Assembly (NCBI GenBank): GCA_029961685.1
Contig: JARWKL010000054.1
Span: 1-64,000 of the forward strand
Length of the DNA: 64,000 nt
Source of the DNA: Aristolochia californica
Lineage: Eukaryota; Streptophyta; Magnoliopsida; Piperales; Aristolochiaceae
Direction of reading: 5' to 3'
The notes under the pieces were generated by a model that did not search any database, was not told the origin of the DNA, and saw only the letters and a program-made list of their open reading frames with translations. This document shows positions 50,701-64,000 of the stretch, piece after piece. Position 1 is the stretch's first letter. Every line of letters begins with the position of its first letter. The position numbers and the translations under genes were made by a program.

Positions 50701-53073
50701 ACGTTTCCTTTAACTTTCTAACTATCTTCATATTTTCTATATTTCATTTTACCTTCTTTCCATATTTCATTTTAGTTTCTTTATTTCATCTTTCTTTCTT
50801 TATTTCATGTTACTTTCTATATTTCATCTTTCTTTATATATTTCATTTTACTTTCTATATTTCATTATACTTTCTATATTTCATATTTCATTATATATTT
50901 CATTTTACTTTCTTTTTTTTAACCTTCTTTCTATATTTTATTTTACTTTCTACATTTCATCTTTCTTTATAAATTTCATTTTACTTTCTATATTTAATCT
51001 TTCTTTCTGTATTTCATTTGACTTTCTATATTTCATCTTTCTTTCTGTATTTTATTTTACTTTCTATTTTTCATCTTACTTTTTATTTTTCATTTTACTT
51101 TCTATATTTCAACTTCTTTCTATATATCATTTGCCTTTCTATAATTCACCTTTCTTTCTATAATTCATCTTTCTTTCCATATTTCCTTTTTCTTTCAATA
51201 TTTTATTTTTTTATTTCATCTTTCTTTCTATATTACATTTTACTTTCTATATTTCATCTTTCTCTATATATTTCTTTTTACTTTCTCTATTTTATATTTC
51301 TTTCTATATTTCATTTTACTTTCTATTTTTCATTTTTCTTTCTTTAATTCATGTTACTTTCTGTACATCATTTTTTTACTATATTTTATTTTACTTTCTA
51401 TATTTCATCTTTCTTTATATATTTCATTTTACTTTCTATATTCCATTATACTTTCTACTTTCATATTTCATTCTATATTTCATTTTACTTTCCTTATTTT
51501 TACCTTTTTTCTATATTTTATTTTACTTTCTATATTTCATCTTTCTTTCTAAATTTTATTTTACTTTCTATATTTACTCTTTCTTTCTGTATTTCATCTT
51601 TCTTTCTGTATTTCATTTCACTTTCTATATTTCATCTTTCTTTCTATATTTCATTTTAGTTTCTATATTTCATCTTTCTTTCTTTATTTCATGTTACTTT
51701 CTATATATCGTTTCTCTTACAATATTTTATTTTACATTCTATATTTTATTTTACTTTCTATACTTCATCATTTTTTCTGTATCTTATTTTACTTTCTATA
51801 TTTCATCTTTCTTTCTTTATTTTATTTTACTTTCTATATTTCATCTCACTTTCTATATTTCATCTTACTTTCTATTTTTCATCTTACCTTCAATTTTTCA
51901 TTTTACGTTCTATATTTCATCTTTTTTCTACATTTCATTTTACTTTCTATAATTCAACTTTCTTTCTATATTTTATCTTTCTTTCCATTTTTCCTTTTTC
52001 TTTCAATATTTCATTTTATTTTATTTTTATTTCTTCTTTCTTTCTGTTTTATATTTTACTTTCTATATTTCATCTTTCTTTCTACGTTTCCTTTAACTTT
52101 CTAACTATCTTCATATTTTCTATATTTCATTTTACCTTCTTTCCATATTTCATTTTAGTTTCTTTATTTCATCTTTCTTTCTTTATTTCATGTTACTTTC
52201 TATATTTCATCTTTCTTTATATATTTCATTTTACTTTCTATATTTCATTATACTTTCTATATTTCATATTTCATTATATATTTCATTTTACTTTCTTTTT
52301 TTTAACCTTCTTTCTATATTTTATTTTACTTTCTACATTTCATCTTTCTTTATAAATTTCATTTTACTTTCTATATTTAATCTTTCTTTCTGTATTTCAT
52401 TTGACTTTCTATATTTCATCTTTCTTTCTGTATTTTATTTTACTTTCTATTTTTCATCTTACTTTTTATTTTTCATTTTACTTTCTATATTTCAACTTCT
52501 TTCTATATATCATTTGCCTTTCTATAATTCACCTTTCTTTCTATAATTCATCTTTCTTTCCATATTTCCTTTTTCTTTCAATATTTTATTTTTTTATTTC
52601 ATCTTTCTTTCTATATTACATTTTACTTTCTATATTTCATCTTTCTCTATATATTTCTTTTTACTTTCTCTATTTTATATTTCTTTCTATATTTCATTTT
52701 ACTTTCTATTTTTCATTTTTCTTTCTTTAATTCATGTTACTTTCTGTACATCATTTTTTTACTATATTTTATTTTACTTTCTATATTTCATCTTTCTTTA
52801 TATATTTCATTTTACTTTCTATATTCCATTATACTTTCTACTTTCATATTTCATTCTATATTTCATTTTACTTTCCTTATTTTTACCTTTTTTCTATATT
52901 TTATTTTACTTTCTATATTTCATCTTTCTTTCTAAATTTTATTTTACTTTCTATATTTACTCTTTCTTTCTGTATTTCATCTTTCTTTCTGTATTTCATT
53001 TCACTTTCTATATTTCATCTTTCTTTCTATATTTCATTTTAGTTTCTATATTTCATCTTTCTTTCTTTATTTC
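44776..53073. repeat. Two tandem three-copy blocks inside array B
   Basis: A variant in which two 'tttatttcatgttactttc' monomers stand in tandem occurs only in the copies starting at 44776 and 48925 (near 45.27 and 49.42 kb), three units (4,149 bp) apart. The intervening copies at 46159/47542 and 50308/51691 lack it, as expected if three units were duplicated together. Confidence 0.7.
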
Positions 53074-56000
53074 ATGTTACTTTCTATATATCGTTTCTCT
53101 TACAATATTTTATTTTACATTCTATATTTTATTTTACTTTCTATACTTCATCATTTTTTCTGTATCTTATTTTACTTTCTATATTTCATCTTTCTTTCTT
53201 TATTTTATTTTACTTTCTATATTTCATCTCACTTTCTATATTTCATCTTACTTTCTATTTTTCATCTTACCTTCAATTTTTCATTTTACGTTCTATATTT
53301 CATCTTTTTTCTACATTTCATTTTACTTTCTATAATTCAACTTTCTTTCTATATTTTATCTTTCTTTCCATTTTTCCTTTTTCTTTCAATATTTCATTTT
53401 ATTTTATTTTTATTTCTTCTTTCTTTCTGTTTTATATTTTACTTTCTATATTTCATCTTTCTTTCTACGTTTCCTTTAACTTTCTAAATATCTTCATATT
53501 TTCTATATTTCATTTTACCTTCTTTCCATATTTCATTTTAGTTTCTTTATTTCATCTTTCTTTCTTTATTTCATGTTACTTTCTATATTTCATCTTTCTT
53601 TATATATTTCATTTTACTTTCTATATTTCATTATACTTTCTATATTTCATATTTCATTATATATTTCATTTTACTTTCTTTTTTTTAACCTTCTTTCTAT
53701 ATTTTATTTTACTTTCTACATTTCATCTTTCTTTATAAATTTCATTTTACTTTCTATATTTAATCTTTCTTTCTGTATTTCATTTGACTTTCTATATTTC
53801 ATCTTTCTTTCTGTATTTTATTTTACTTTCTATTTTTCATCTTACTTTTTATTTTTCATTTTACTTTCTATATTTCAACTTCTTTCTATATATCATTTGC
53901 CTTTCTATAATTCACCTTTCTTTCTATAATTCATCTTTCTTTCCATATTTCCTTTTTCTTTCAATATTTTATTTTTTTATTTCATCTTTCTTTCTATATT
54001 ACATTTTACTTTCTATATTTCATCTTTCTCTATATATTTCTTTTTACTTTCTCTATTTTATATTTCTTTCTATATTTCATTTTACTTTCTATTTTTCATT
54101 TTTCTTTCTTTAATTCATGTTACTTTCTGTACATCATTTTTTTACTATATTTTATTTTACTTTCTATATTTCATCTTTCTTTATATATTTCATTTTACTT
54201 TCTATATTCCATTATACTTTCTACTTTCATATTTCATTCTATATTTCATTTTACTTTCCTTATTTTTACCTTTTTTCTATATTTTATTTTACTTTCTATA
54301 TTTCATCTTTCTTTCTAAATTTTATTTTACTTTCTATATTTACTCTTTCTTTCTGTATTTCATCTTTCTTTCTGTATTTCATTTCACTTTCTATATTTCA
54401 TCTTTCTTTCTATATTTCATTTTAGTTTCTATATTTCATCTTTCTTTCTTTATTTCATGTTACTTTCTATATATCGTTTCTCTTACAATATTTTATTTTA
54501 CATTCTATATTTTATTTTACTTTCTATACTTCATCATTTTTTCTGTATCTTATTTTACTTTCTATATTTCATCTTTTTTTCTTTATTTTATTTTACTTTC
54601 TATATTTCATCTCACTTTCTATATTTCATCTTACTTTCTATTTTTCATCTTACCTTCAATTTTTCATTTTACGTTCTATATTTCATCTTTTTTCTACATT
54701 TCATTTTACTTTCTATAATTCAACTTTCTTTCTATATTTTATCTTTCTTTCCATTTTTCCTTTTTCTTTCAATATTTCATTTTATTTTATTTTTATTTCT
54801 TCTTTCTTTCTGTTTTATATTTTACTTTCTATATTTCATCTTTCTTTCTACGTTTCCTTTAACTTTCTAACTATCTTCATATTTTCTATATTTCATTTTA
54901 CCTTCTTTCCATATTTCATTTTAGTTTCTTTATTTCATCTTTCTTTCTTTATTTCATGTTACTTTCTATATTTCATCTTTCTTTATATATTTCATTTTAC
55001 TTTCTATATTTCATTATACTTTCTATATTTCATATTTCATTATATATTTCATTTTACTTTCTTTTTTTTAACCTTCTTTCTATATTTTATTTTACTTTCT
55101 ACATTTCATCTTTCTTTATAAATTTCATTTTACTTTCTATATTTAATCTTTCTTTCTGTATTTCATTTGACTTTCTATATTTCATCTTTCTTTCTGTATT
55201 TTATTTTACTTTCTATTTTTCATCTTACTTTTTATTTTTCATTTTACTTTCTATATTTCAACTTCTTTCTATATATCATTTGCCTTTCTATAATTCACCT
55301 TTCTTTCTATAATTCATCTTTCTTTCCATATTTCCTTTTTCTTTCAATATTTTATTTTTTTATTTCATCTTTCTTTCTATATTACATTTTACTTTCTATA
55401 TTTCATCTTTCTCTATATATTTCTTTTTACTTTCTCTATTTTATATTTCTTTCTATATTTCATTTTACTTTCTATTTTTCATTTTTCTTTCTTTAATTCA
55501 TGTTACTTTCTGTACATCATTTTTTTACTATATTTTATTTTACTTTCTATATTTCATCTTTCTTTATATATTTCATTTTACTTTCTATATTCCATTATAC
55601 TTTCTACTTTCATATTTCATTCTATATTTCATTTTACTTTCCTTATTTTTACCTTTTTTCTATATTTTATTTTACTTTCTATATTTCATCTTTCTTTCTA
55701 AATTTTATTTTACTTTCTATATTTACTCTTTCTTTCTGTATTTCATCTTTCTTTCTGTATTTCATTTCACTTTCTATATTTCATCTTTCTTTCTATATTT
55801 CATTTTAGTTTCTATATTTCATCTTTCTTTCTTTATTTCATGTTACTTTCTATATATCGTTTCTCTTACAATATTTTATTTTACATTCTATATTTTATTT
55901 TACTTTCTATACTTCATCATTTTTTCTGTATCTTATTTTACTTTCTATATTTCATCTTTCTTTCTTTATTTTATTTTACTTTCTATATTTCATCTCACTT

Positions 56001-59000
56001 TCTATATTTCATCTTACTTTCTATTTTTCATCTTACCTTCAATTTTTCATTTTACGTTCTATATTTCATCTTTTTTCTACATTTCATTTTACTTTCTATA
56101 ATTCAACTTTCTTTCTATATTTTATCTTTCTTTCCATTTTTCCTTTTTCTTTCAATATTTCATTTTATTTTATTTTTATTTCTTCTTTCTTTCTGTTTTA
56201 TATTTTACTTTCTATATTTCATCTTTCTTTCTACGTTTCCTTTAACTTTCTAACTATCTTCATATTTTCTATATTTCATTTTACCTTCTTTCCATATTTC
56301 ATTTTAGTTTCTTTATTTCATCTTTCTTTCTTTATTTCATGTTACTTTCTATATTTCATCTTTCTTTATATATTTCATTTTACTTTCTATATTTCATTAT
56401 ACTTTCTATATTTCATATTTCATTATATATTTCATTTTACTTTCTTTTTTTTAACCTTCTTTCTATATTTTATTTTACTTTCTACATTTCATCTTTCTTT
56501 ATAAATTTCATTTTACTTTCTATATTTAATCTTTCTTTCTGTATTTCATTTGACTTTCTATATTTCATCTTTCTTTCTGTATTTTATTTTACTTTCTATT
56601 TTTCATCTTACTTTTTATTTTTCATTTTACTTTCTATATTTCAACTTCTTTCTATATATCATTTGCCTTTCTATAATTCACCTTTCTTTCTATAATTCAT
56701 CTTTCTTTCCATATTTCCTTTTTCTTTCAATATTTTATTTTTTTATTTCATCTTTCTTTCTATATTACATTTTACTTTCTATATTTCATCTTTCTCTATA
56801 TATTTCTTTTTACTTTCTCTATTTTATATTTCTTTCTATATTTCATTTTACTTTCTATTTTTCATTTTTCTTTCTTTAATTCATGTTACTTTCTGTACAT
56901 CATTTTTTTACTATATTTTATTTTACTTTCTATATTTCATCTTTCTTTATATATTTCATTTTACTTTCTATATTCCATTATACTTTCTACTTTCATATTT
57001 CATTCTATATTTCATTTTACTTTCCTTATTTTTACCTTTTTTCTATATTTTATTTTACTTTCTATATTTCATCTTTCTTTCTAAATTTTATTTTACTTTC
57101 TATATTTACTCTTTCTTTCTGTATTTCATCTTTCTTTCTGTATTTCATTTCACTTTCTATATTTCATCTTTCTTTCTATATTTCATTTTAGTTTCTATAT
57201 TTCATCTTTCTTTCTTTATTTCATGTTACTTTCTATATATCGTTTCTCTTACAATATTTTATTTTACATTCTATATTTTATTTTACTTTCTATACTTCAT
57301 CATTTTTTCTGTATCTTATTTTACTTTCTATATTTCATCTTTCTTTCTTTATTTTATTTTACTTTCTATATTTCATCTCACTTTCTATATTTCATCTTAC
57401 TTTCTATTTTTCATCTTACCTTCAATTTTTCATTTTACGTTCTATATTTCATCTTTTTTCTACATTTCATTTTACTTTCTATAATTCAACTTTCTTTCTA
57501 TATTTTATCTTTCTTTCCATTTTTCCTTTTTCTTTCAATATTTCATTTTATTTTATTTTTATTTCTTCTTTCTTTCTGTTTTATATTTTACTTTCTATAT
57601 TTCATCTTTCTTTCTACGTTTCCTTTAACTTTCTAACTATCTTCATATTTTCTATATTTCATTTTACCTTCTTTCCATATTTCATTTTAGTTTCTTTATT
57701 TCATCTTTCTTTCTTTATTTCATGTTACTTTCTATATTTCATCTTTCTTTATATATTTCATTTTACTTTCTATATTTCATTATACTTTCTATATTTCATA
57801 TTTCATTATATATTTCATTTTACTTTCTTTTTTTTAACCTTCTTTCTATATTTTATTTTACTTTCTACATTTCATCTTTCTTTATAAATTTCATTTTACT
57901 TTCTATATTTAATCTTTCTTTCTGTATTTCATTTGACTTTCTATATTTCATCTTTCTTTCTGTATTTTATTTTACTTTCTATTTTTCATCTTACTTTTTA
58001 TTTTTCATTTTACTTTCTATATTTCAACTTCTTTCTATATATCATTTGCCTTTCTATAATTCACCTTTCTTTCTATAATTCATCTTTCTTTCCATATTTC
58101 CTTTTTCTTTCAATATTTTATTTTTTTATTTCATCTTTCTTTCTATATTACATTTTACTTTCTATATTTCATCTTTCTCTATATATTTCTTTTTACTTTC
58201 TCTATTTTATATTTCTTTCTATATTTCATTTTACTTTCTATTTTTCATTTTTCTTTCTTTAATTCATGTTACTTTCTGTACATCATTTTTTTACTATATT
58301 TTATTTTACTTTCTATATTTCATCTTTCTTTATATATTTCATTTTACTTTCTATATTCCATTATACTTTCTACTTTCATATTTCATTCTATATTTCATTT
58401 TACTTTCCTTATTTTTACCTTTTTTCTATATTTTATTTTACTTTCTATATTTCATCTTTCTTTCTAAATTTTATTTTACTTTCTATATTTACTCTTTCTT
58501 TCTGTATTTCATCTTTCTTTCTGTATTTCATTTCACTTTCTATATTTCATCTTTCTTTCTATATTTCATTTTAGTTTCTATATTTCATCTTTCTTTCTTT
58601 ATTTCATGTTACTTTCTATATATCGTTTCTCTTACAATATTTTATTTTACATTCTATATTTTATTTTACTTTCTATACTTCATCATTTTTTCTGTATCTT
58701 ATTTTACTTTCTATATTTCATCTTTCTTTCTTTATTTTATTTTACTTTCTATATTTCATCTCACTTTCTATATTTCATCTTACTTTCTATTTTTCATCTT
58801 ACCTTCAATTTTTCATTTTACGTTCTATATTTCATCTTTTTTCTACATTTCATTTTACTTTCTATAATTCAACTTTCTTTCTATATTTTATCTTTCTTTC
58901 CATTTTTCCTTTTTCTTTCAATATTTCATTTTATTTTATTTTTATTTCTTCTTTCTTTCTGTTTTATATTTTACTTTCTATATTTCATCTTTCTTTCTAC

Positions 59001-62000
59001 GTTTCCTTTAACTTTCTAAATATCTTCATATTTTCTATATTTCATTTTACCTTCTTTCCATATTTCATTTTAGTTTCTTTATTTCATCTTTCTTTCTTTA
59101 TTTCATGTTACTTTCTATATTTCATCTTTCTTTATATATTTCATTTTACTTTCTATATTTCATTATACTTTCTATATTTCATATTTCATTATATATTTCA
59201 TTTTACTTTCTTTTTTTTAACCTTCTTTCTATATTTTATTTTACTTTCTACATTTCATCTTTCTTTATAAATTTCATTTTACTTTCTATATTTAATCTTT
59301 CTTTCTGTATTTCATTTGACTTTCTATATTTCATCTTTCTTTCTGTATTTTATTTTACTTTCTATTTTTCATCTTACTTTTTATTTTTCATTTTACTTTC
59401 TATATTTCAACTTCTTTCTATATATCATTTGCCTTTCTATAATTCACCTTTCTTTCTATAATTCATCTTTCTTTCCATATTTCCTTTTTCTTTCAATATT
59501 TTATTTTTTTATTTCATCTTTCTTTCTATATTACATTTTACTTTCTATATTTCATCTTTCTCTATATATTTCTTTTTACTTTCTCTATTTTATATTTCTT
59601 TCTATATTTCATTTTACTTTCTATTTTTCATTTTTCTTTCTTTAATTCATGTTACTTTCTGTACATCATTTTTTTACTATATTTTATTTTACTTTCTATA
59701 TTTCATCTTTCTTTATATATTTCATTTTACTTTCTATATTCCATTATACTTTCTACTTTCATATTTCATTCTATATTTCATTTTACTTTCCTTATTTTTA
59801 CCTTTTTTCTATATTTTATTTTACTTTCTATATTTCATCTTTCTTTCTAAATTTTATTTTACTTTCTATATTTACTCTTTCTTTCTGTATTTCATCTTTC
59901 TTTCTGTATTTCATTTCACTTTCTATATTTCATCTTTCTTTCTATATTTCATTTTAGTTTCTATATTTCATCTTTCTTTCTTTATTTCATGTTACTTTCT
60001 ATATATCGTTTCTCTTACAATATTTTATTTTACATTCTATATTTTATTTTACTTTCTATACTTCATCATTTTTTCTGTATCTTATTTTACTTTCTATATT
60101 TCATCTTTTTTTCTTTATTTTATTTTACTTTCTATATTTCATCTCACTTTCTATATTTCATCTTACTTTCTATTTTTCATCTTACCTTCAATTTTTCATT
60201 TTACGTTCTATATTTCATCTTTTTTCTACATTTCATTTTACTTTCTATAATTCAACTTTCTTTCTATATTTTATCTTTCTTTCCATTTTTCCTTTTTCTT
60301 TCAATATTTCATTTTATTTTATTTTTATTTCTTCTTTCTTTCTGTTTTATATTTTACTTTCTATATTTCATCTTTCTTTCTACGTTTCCTTTAACTTTCT
60401 AACTATCTTCATATTTTCTATATTTCATTTTACCTTCTTTCCATATTTCATTTTAGTTTCTTTATTTCATCTTTCTTTCTTTATTTCATGTTACTTTCTA
60501 TATTTCATCTTTCTTTATATATTTCATTTTACTTTCTATATTTCATTATACTTTCTATATTTCATATTTCATTATATATTTCATTTTACTTTCTTTTTTT
60601 TAACCTTCTTTCTATATTTTATTTTACTTTCTACATTTCATCTTTCTTTATAAATTTCATTTTACTTTCTATATTTAATCTTTCTTTCTGTATTTCATTT
60701 GACTTTCTATATTTCATCTTTCTTTCTGTATTTTATTTTACTTTCTATTTTTCATCTTACTTTTTATTTTTCATTTTACTTTCTATATTTCAACTTCTTT
60801 CTATATATCATTTGCCTTTCTATAATTCACCTTTCTTTCTATAATTCATCTTTCTTTCCATATTTCCTTTTTCTTTCAATATTTTATTTTTTTATTTCAT
60901 CTTTCTTTCTATATTACATTTTACTTTCTATATTTCATCTTTCTCTATATATTTCTTTTTACTTTCTCTATTTTATATTTCTTTCTATATTTCATTTTAC
61001 TTTCTATTTTTCATTTTTCTTTCTTTAATTCATGTTACTTTCTGTACATCATTTTTTTACTATATTTTATTTTACTTTCTATATTTCATCTTTCTTTATA
61101 TATTTCATTTTACTTTCTATATTCCATTATACTTTCTACTTTCATATTTCATTCTATATTTCATTTTACTTTCCTTATTTTTACCTTTTTTCTATATTTT
61201 ATTTTACTTTCTATATTTCATCTTTCTTTCTAAATTTTATTTTACTTTCTATATTTACTCTTTCTTTCTGTATTTCATCTTTCTTTCTGTATTTCATTTC
61301 ACTTTCTATATTTCATCTTTCTTTCTATATTTCATTTTAGTTTCTATATTTCATCTTTCTTTCTTTATTTCATGTTACTTTCTATATATCGTTTCTCTTA
61401 CAATATTTTATTTTACATTCTATATTTTATTTTACTTTCTATACTTCATCATTTTTTCTGTATCTTATTTTACTTTCTATATTTCATCTTTCTTTCTTTA
61501 TTTTATTTTACTTTCTATATTTCATCTCACTTTCTATATTTCATCTTACTTTCTATTTTTCATCTTACCTTCAATTTTTCATTTTACGTTCTATATTTCA
61601 TCTTTTTTCTACATTTCATTTTACTTTCTATAATTCAACTTTCTTTCTATATTTTATCTTTCTTTCCATTTTTCCTTTTTCTTTCAATATTTCATTTTAT
61701 TTTATTTTTATTTCTTCTTTCTTTCTGTTTTATATTTTACTTTCTATATTTCATCTTTCTTTCTACGTTTCCTTTAACTTTCTAACTATCTTCATATTTT
61801 CTATATTTCATTTTACCTTCTTTCCATATTTCATTTTAGTTTCTTTATTTCATCTTTCTTTCTTTATTTCATGTTACTTTCTATATTTCATCTTTCTTTA
61901 TATATTTCATTTTACTTTCTATATTTCATTATACTTTCTATATTTCATATTTCATTATATATTTCATTTTACTTTCTTTTTTTTAACCTTCTTTCTATAT

Positions 62001-64000
62001 TTTATTTTACTTTCTACATTTCATCTTTCTTTATAAATTTCATTTTACTTTCTATATTTAATCTTTCTTTCTGTATTTCATTTGACTTTCTATATTTCAT
62101 CTTTCTTTCTGTATTTTATTTTACTTTCTATTTTTCATCTTACTTTTTATTTTTCATTTTACTTTCTATATTTCAACTTCTTTCTATATATCATTTGCCT
62201 TTCTATAATTCACCTTTCTTTCTATAATTCATCTTTCTTTCCATATTTCCTTTTTCTTTCAATATTTTATTTTTTTATTTCATCTTTCTTTCTATATTAC
62301 ATTTTACTTTCTATATTTCATCTTTCTCTATATATTTCTTTTTACTTTCTCTATTTTATATTTCTTTCTATATTTCATTTTACTTTCTATTTTTCATTTT
62401 TCTTTCTTTAATTCATGTTACTTTCTGTACATCATTTTTTTACTATATTTTATTTTACTTTCTATATTTCATCTTTCTTTATATATTTCATTTTACTTTC
62501 TATATTCCATTATACTTTCTACTTTCATATTTCATTCTATATTTCATTTTACTTTCCTTATTTTTACCTTTTTTCTATATTTTATTTTACTTTCTATATT
62601 TCATCTTTCTTTCTAAATTTTATTTTACTTTCTATATTTACTCTTTCTTTCTGTATTTCATCTTTCTTTCTGTATTTCATTTCACTTTCTATATTTCATC
62701 TTTCTTTCTATATTTCATTTTAGTTTCTATATTTCATCTTTCTTTCTTTATTTCATGTTACTTTCTATATATCGTTTCTCTTACAATATTTTATTTTACA
62801 TTCTATATTTTATTTTACTTTCTATACTTCATCATTTTTTCTGTATCTTATTTTACTTTCTATATTTCATCTTTCTTTCTTTATTTTATTTTACTTTCTA
62901 TATTTCATCTCACTTTCTATATTTCATCTTACTTTCTATTTTTCATCTTACCTTCAATTTTTCATTTTACGTTCTATATTTCATCTTTTTTCTACATTTC
63001 ATTTTACTTTCTATAATTCAACTTTCTTTCTATATTTTATCTTTCTTTCCATTTTTCCTTTTTCTTTCAATATTTCATTTTATTTTATTTTTATTTCTTC
63101 TTTCTTTCTGTTTTATATTTTACTTTCTATATTTCATCTTTCTTTCTACGTTTCCTTTAACTTTCTAAATATCTTCATATTTTCTATATTTCATTTTACC
63201 TTCTTTCCATATTTCATTTTAGTTTCTTTATTTCATCTTTCTTTCTTTATTTCATGTTACTTTCTATATTTCATCTTTCTTTATATATTTCATTTTACTT
63301 TCTATATTTCATTATACTTTCTATATTTCATATTTCATTATATATTTCATTTTACTTTCTTTTTTTTAACCTTCTTTCTATATTTTATTTTACTTTCTAC
63401 ATTTCATCTTTCTTTATAAATTTCATTTTACTTTCTATATTTAATCTTTCTTTCTGTATTTCATTTGACTTTCTATATTTCATCTTTCTTTCTGTATTTT
63501 ATTTTACTTTCTATTTTTCATCTTACTTTTTATTTTTCATTTTACTTTCTATATTTCAACTTCTTTCTATATATCATTTGCCTTTCTATAATTCACCTTT
63601 CTTTCTATAATTCATCTTTCTTTCCATATTTCCTTTTTCTTTCAATATTTTATTTTTTTATTTCATCTTTCTTTCTATATTACATTTTACTTTCTATATT
63701 TCATCTTTCTCTATATATTTCTTTTTACTTTCTCTATTTTATATTTCTTTCTATATTTCATTTTACTTTCTATTTTTCATTTTTCTTTCTTTAATTCATG
63801 TTACTTTCTGTACATCATTTTTTTACTATATTTTATTTTACTTTCTATATTTCATCTTTCTTTATATATTTCATTTTACTTTCTATATTCCATTATACTT
63901 TCTACTTTCATATTTCATTCTATATTTCATTTTACTTTCCTTATTTTTACCTTTTTTCTATATTTTATTTTACTTTCTATATTTCATCTTTCTTTCTAAA
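53074..64000. repeat. Two tandem four-copy blocks inside array B
   Basis: A 'catctttttttc' variant appears only in the copies starting at 54457 and 59989, four units (5,532 bp) apart. An 'aactttctaaatatc' variant (others read 'aactttctaactatc') appears in the copies at 53074, 58606 and 62755. The first two are also four units apart, which fits a four-unit duplication; the third, at the window end, breaks the simple pattern. Confidence 0.65.

Larger units (their letters stand above)
43340..64000. repeat. Satellite array B: 1,383-bp higher-order repeat, about 15 copies, open at window end
   Basis: Landmarks recur at 44776, 46159, 47542, 48925, 50308, 51691, 53074, 54457, 55840, 57223, 58606, 59989, 61372 and 62755, exactly 1,383 bp apart. 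The first copy (43412) is one 19-bp monomer shorter (1,364 bp). Copies are nearly identical; I find only a handful of diagnostic differences. The array runs off the right edge. No gene is present. Confidence 0.95.

Noticed and set aside
1..64000. CRISPR array as an explanation of the regular repeats
   Set aside because: There are no unique spacers between repeats, the unit is 19 bp and continuous, and no cas gene is present; this is eukaryotic satellite DNA.

Overview
The window looks like plant nuclear DNA. About 56 kb is an extremely T-rich, G-poor satellite, and an 8.08 kb endogenous pararetrovirus (family Caulimoviridae) sits inside it. I find no host gene, tRNA, rRNA or CRISPR array. The plant assignment rests on the pararetrovirus and its plant initiator-tRNA primer-binding site. 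The host species cannot be told from the sequence.

Layout. (1) 1-15675: a 19-bp minisatellite (consensus CATYTTWCTTTCTATATTT) organised into a 4,167-bp higher-order unit, about 3.75 copies. (2) 15676-18770: diverged monomers, including a short homogenised run near 17.63-17.82 kb. (3) 18771-21182: one partial and two complete copies of a roughly 0.95-kb unit. (4) 21183-29260: the viral element, coding strand minus. (5) 29261-43340: diverged higher-order blocks of the same satellite, including a 2.2-kb duplication. (6) 43340-64000: a 1,383-bp higher-order array, about 15 nearly identical copies running off the window.

The viral element is a whole circular genome opened between its protease and reverse-transcriptase regions, so it is circularly permuted. 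Read on the minus strand from 29260 it holds: RT-RNase H (27471-29264), a separate downstream ORF with a viroplasmin/RNase H1 N-terminal-like domain (26417-27376, no ATG), the promoter with a good TATA box (26009-26016), a leader of about 1.2 kb with several short ORFs, the tRNA-iMet primer-binding site (24748-24760), a small coiled-coil ORF with no in-frame ATG (24308-24763), and a polyprotein with movement protein, coat protein, two Cys-rich motifs and aspartic protease (21171-24344). No internal stop or frameshift is visible in any of these. The gene order and the inferred expression tactics (non-AUG first ORF, leaky scanning, spliced last ORF) match those known for rice tungro bacilliform virus and its endogenous relatives. 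The second Cys motif is the badnavirus signature. I place it in the tungrovirus/badnavirus-like part of the family without naming a genus.

The long hydrophobic plus-strand reading frames throughout the satellite are artefacts of a stop-poor 19-bp repeat and are not listed as genes.
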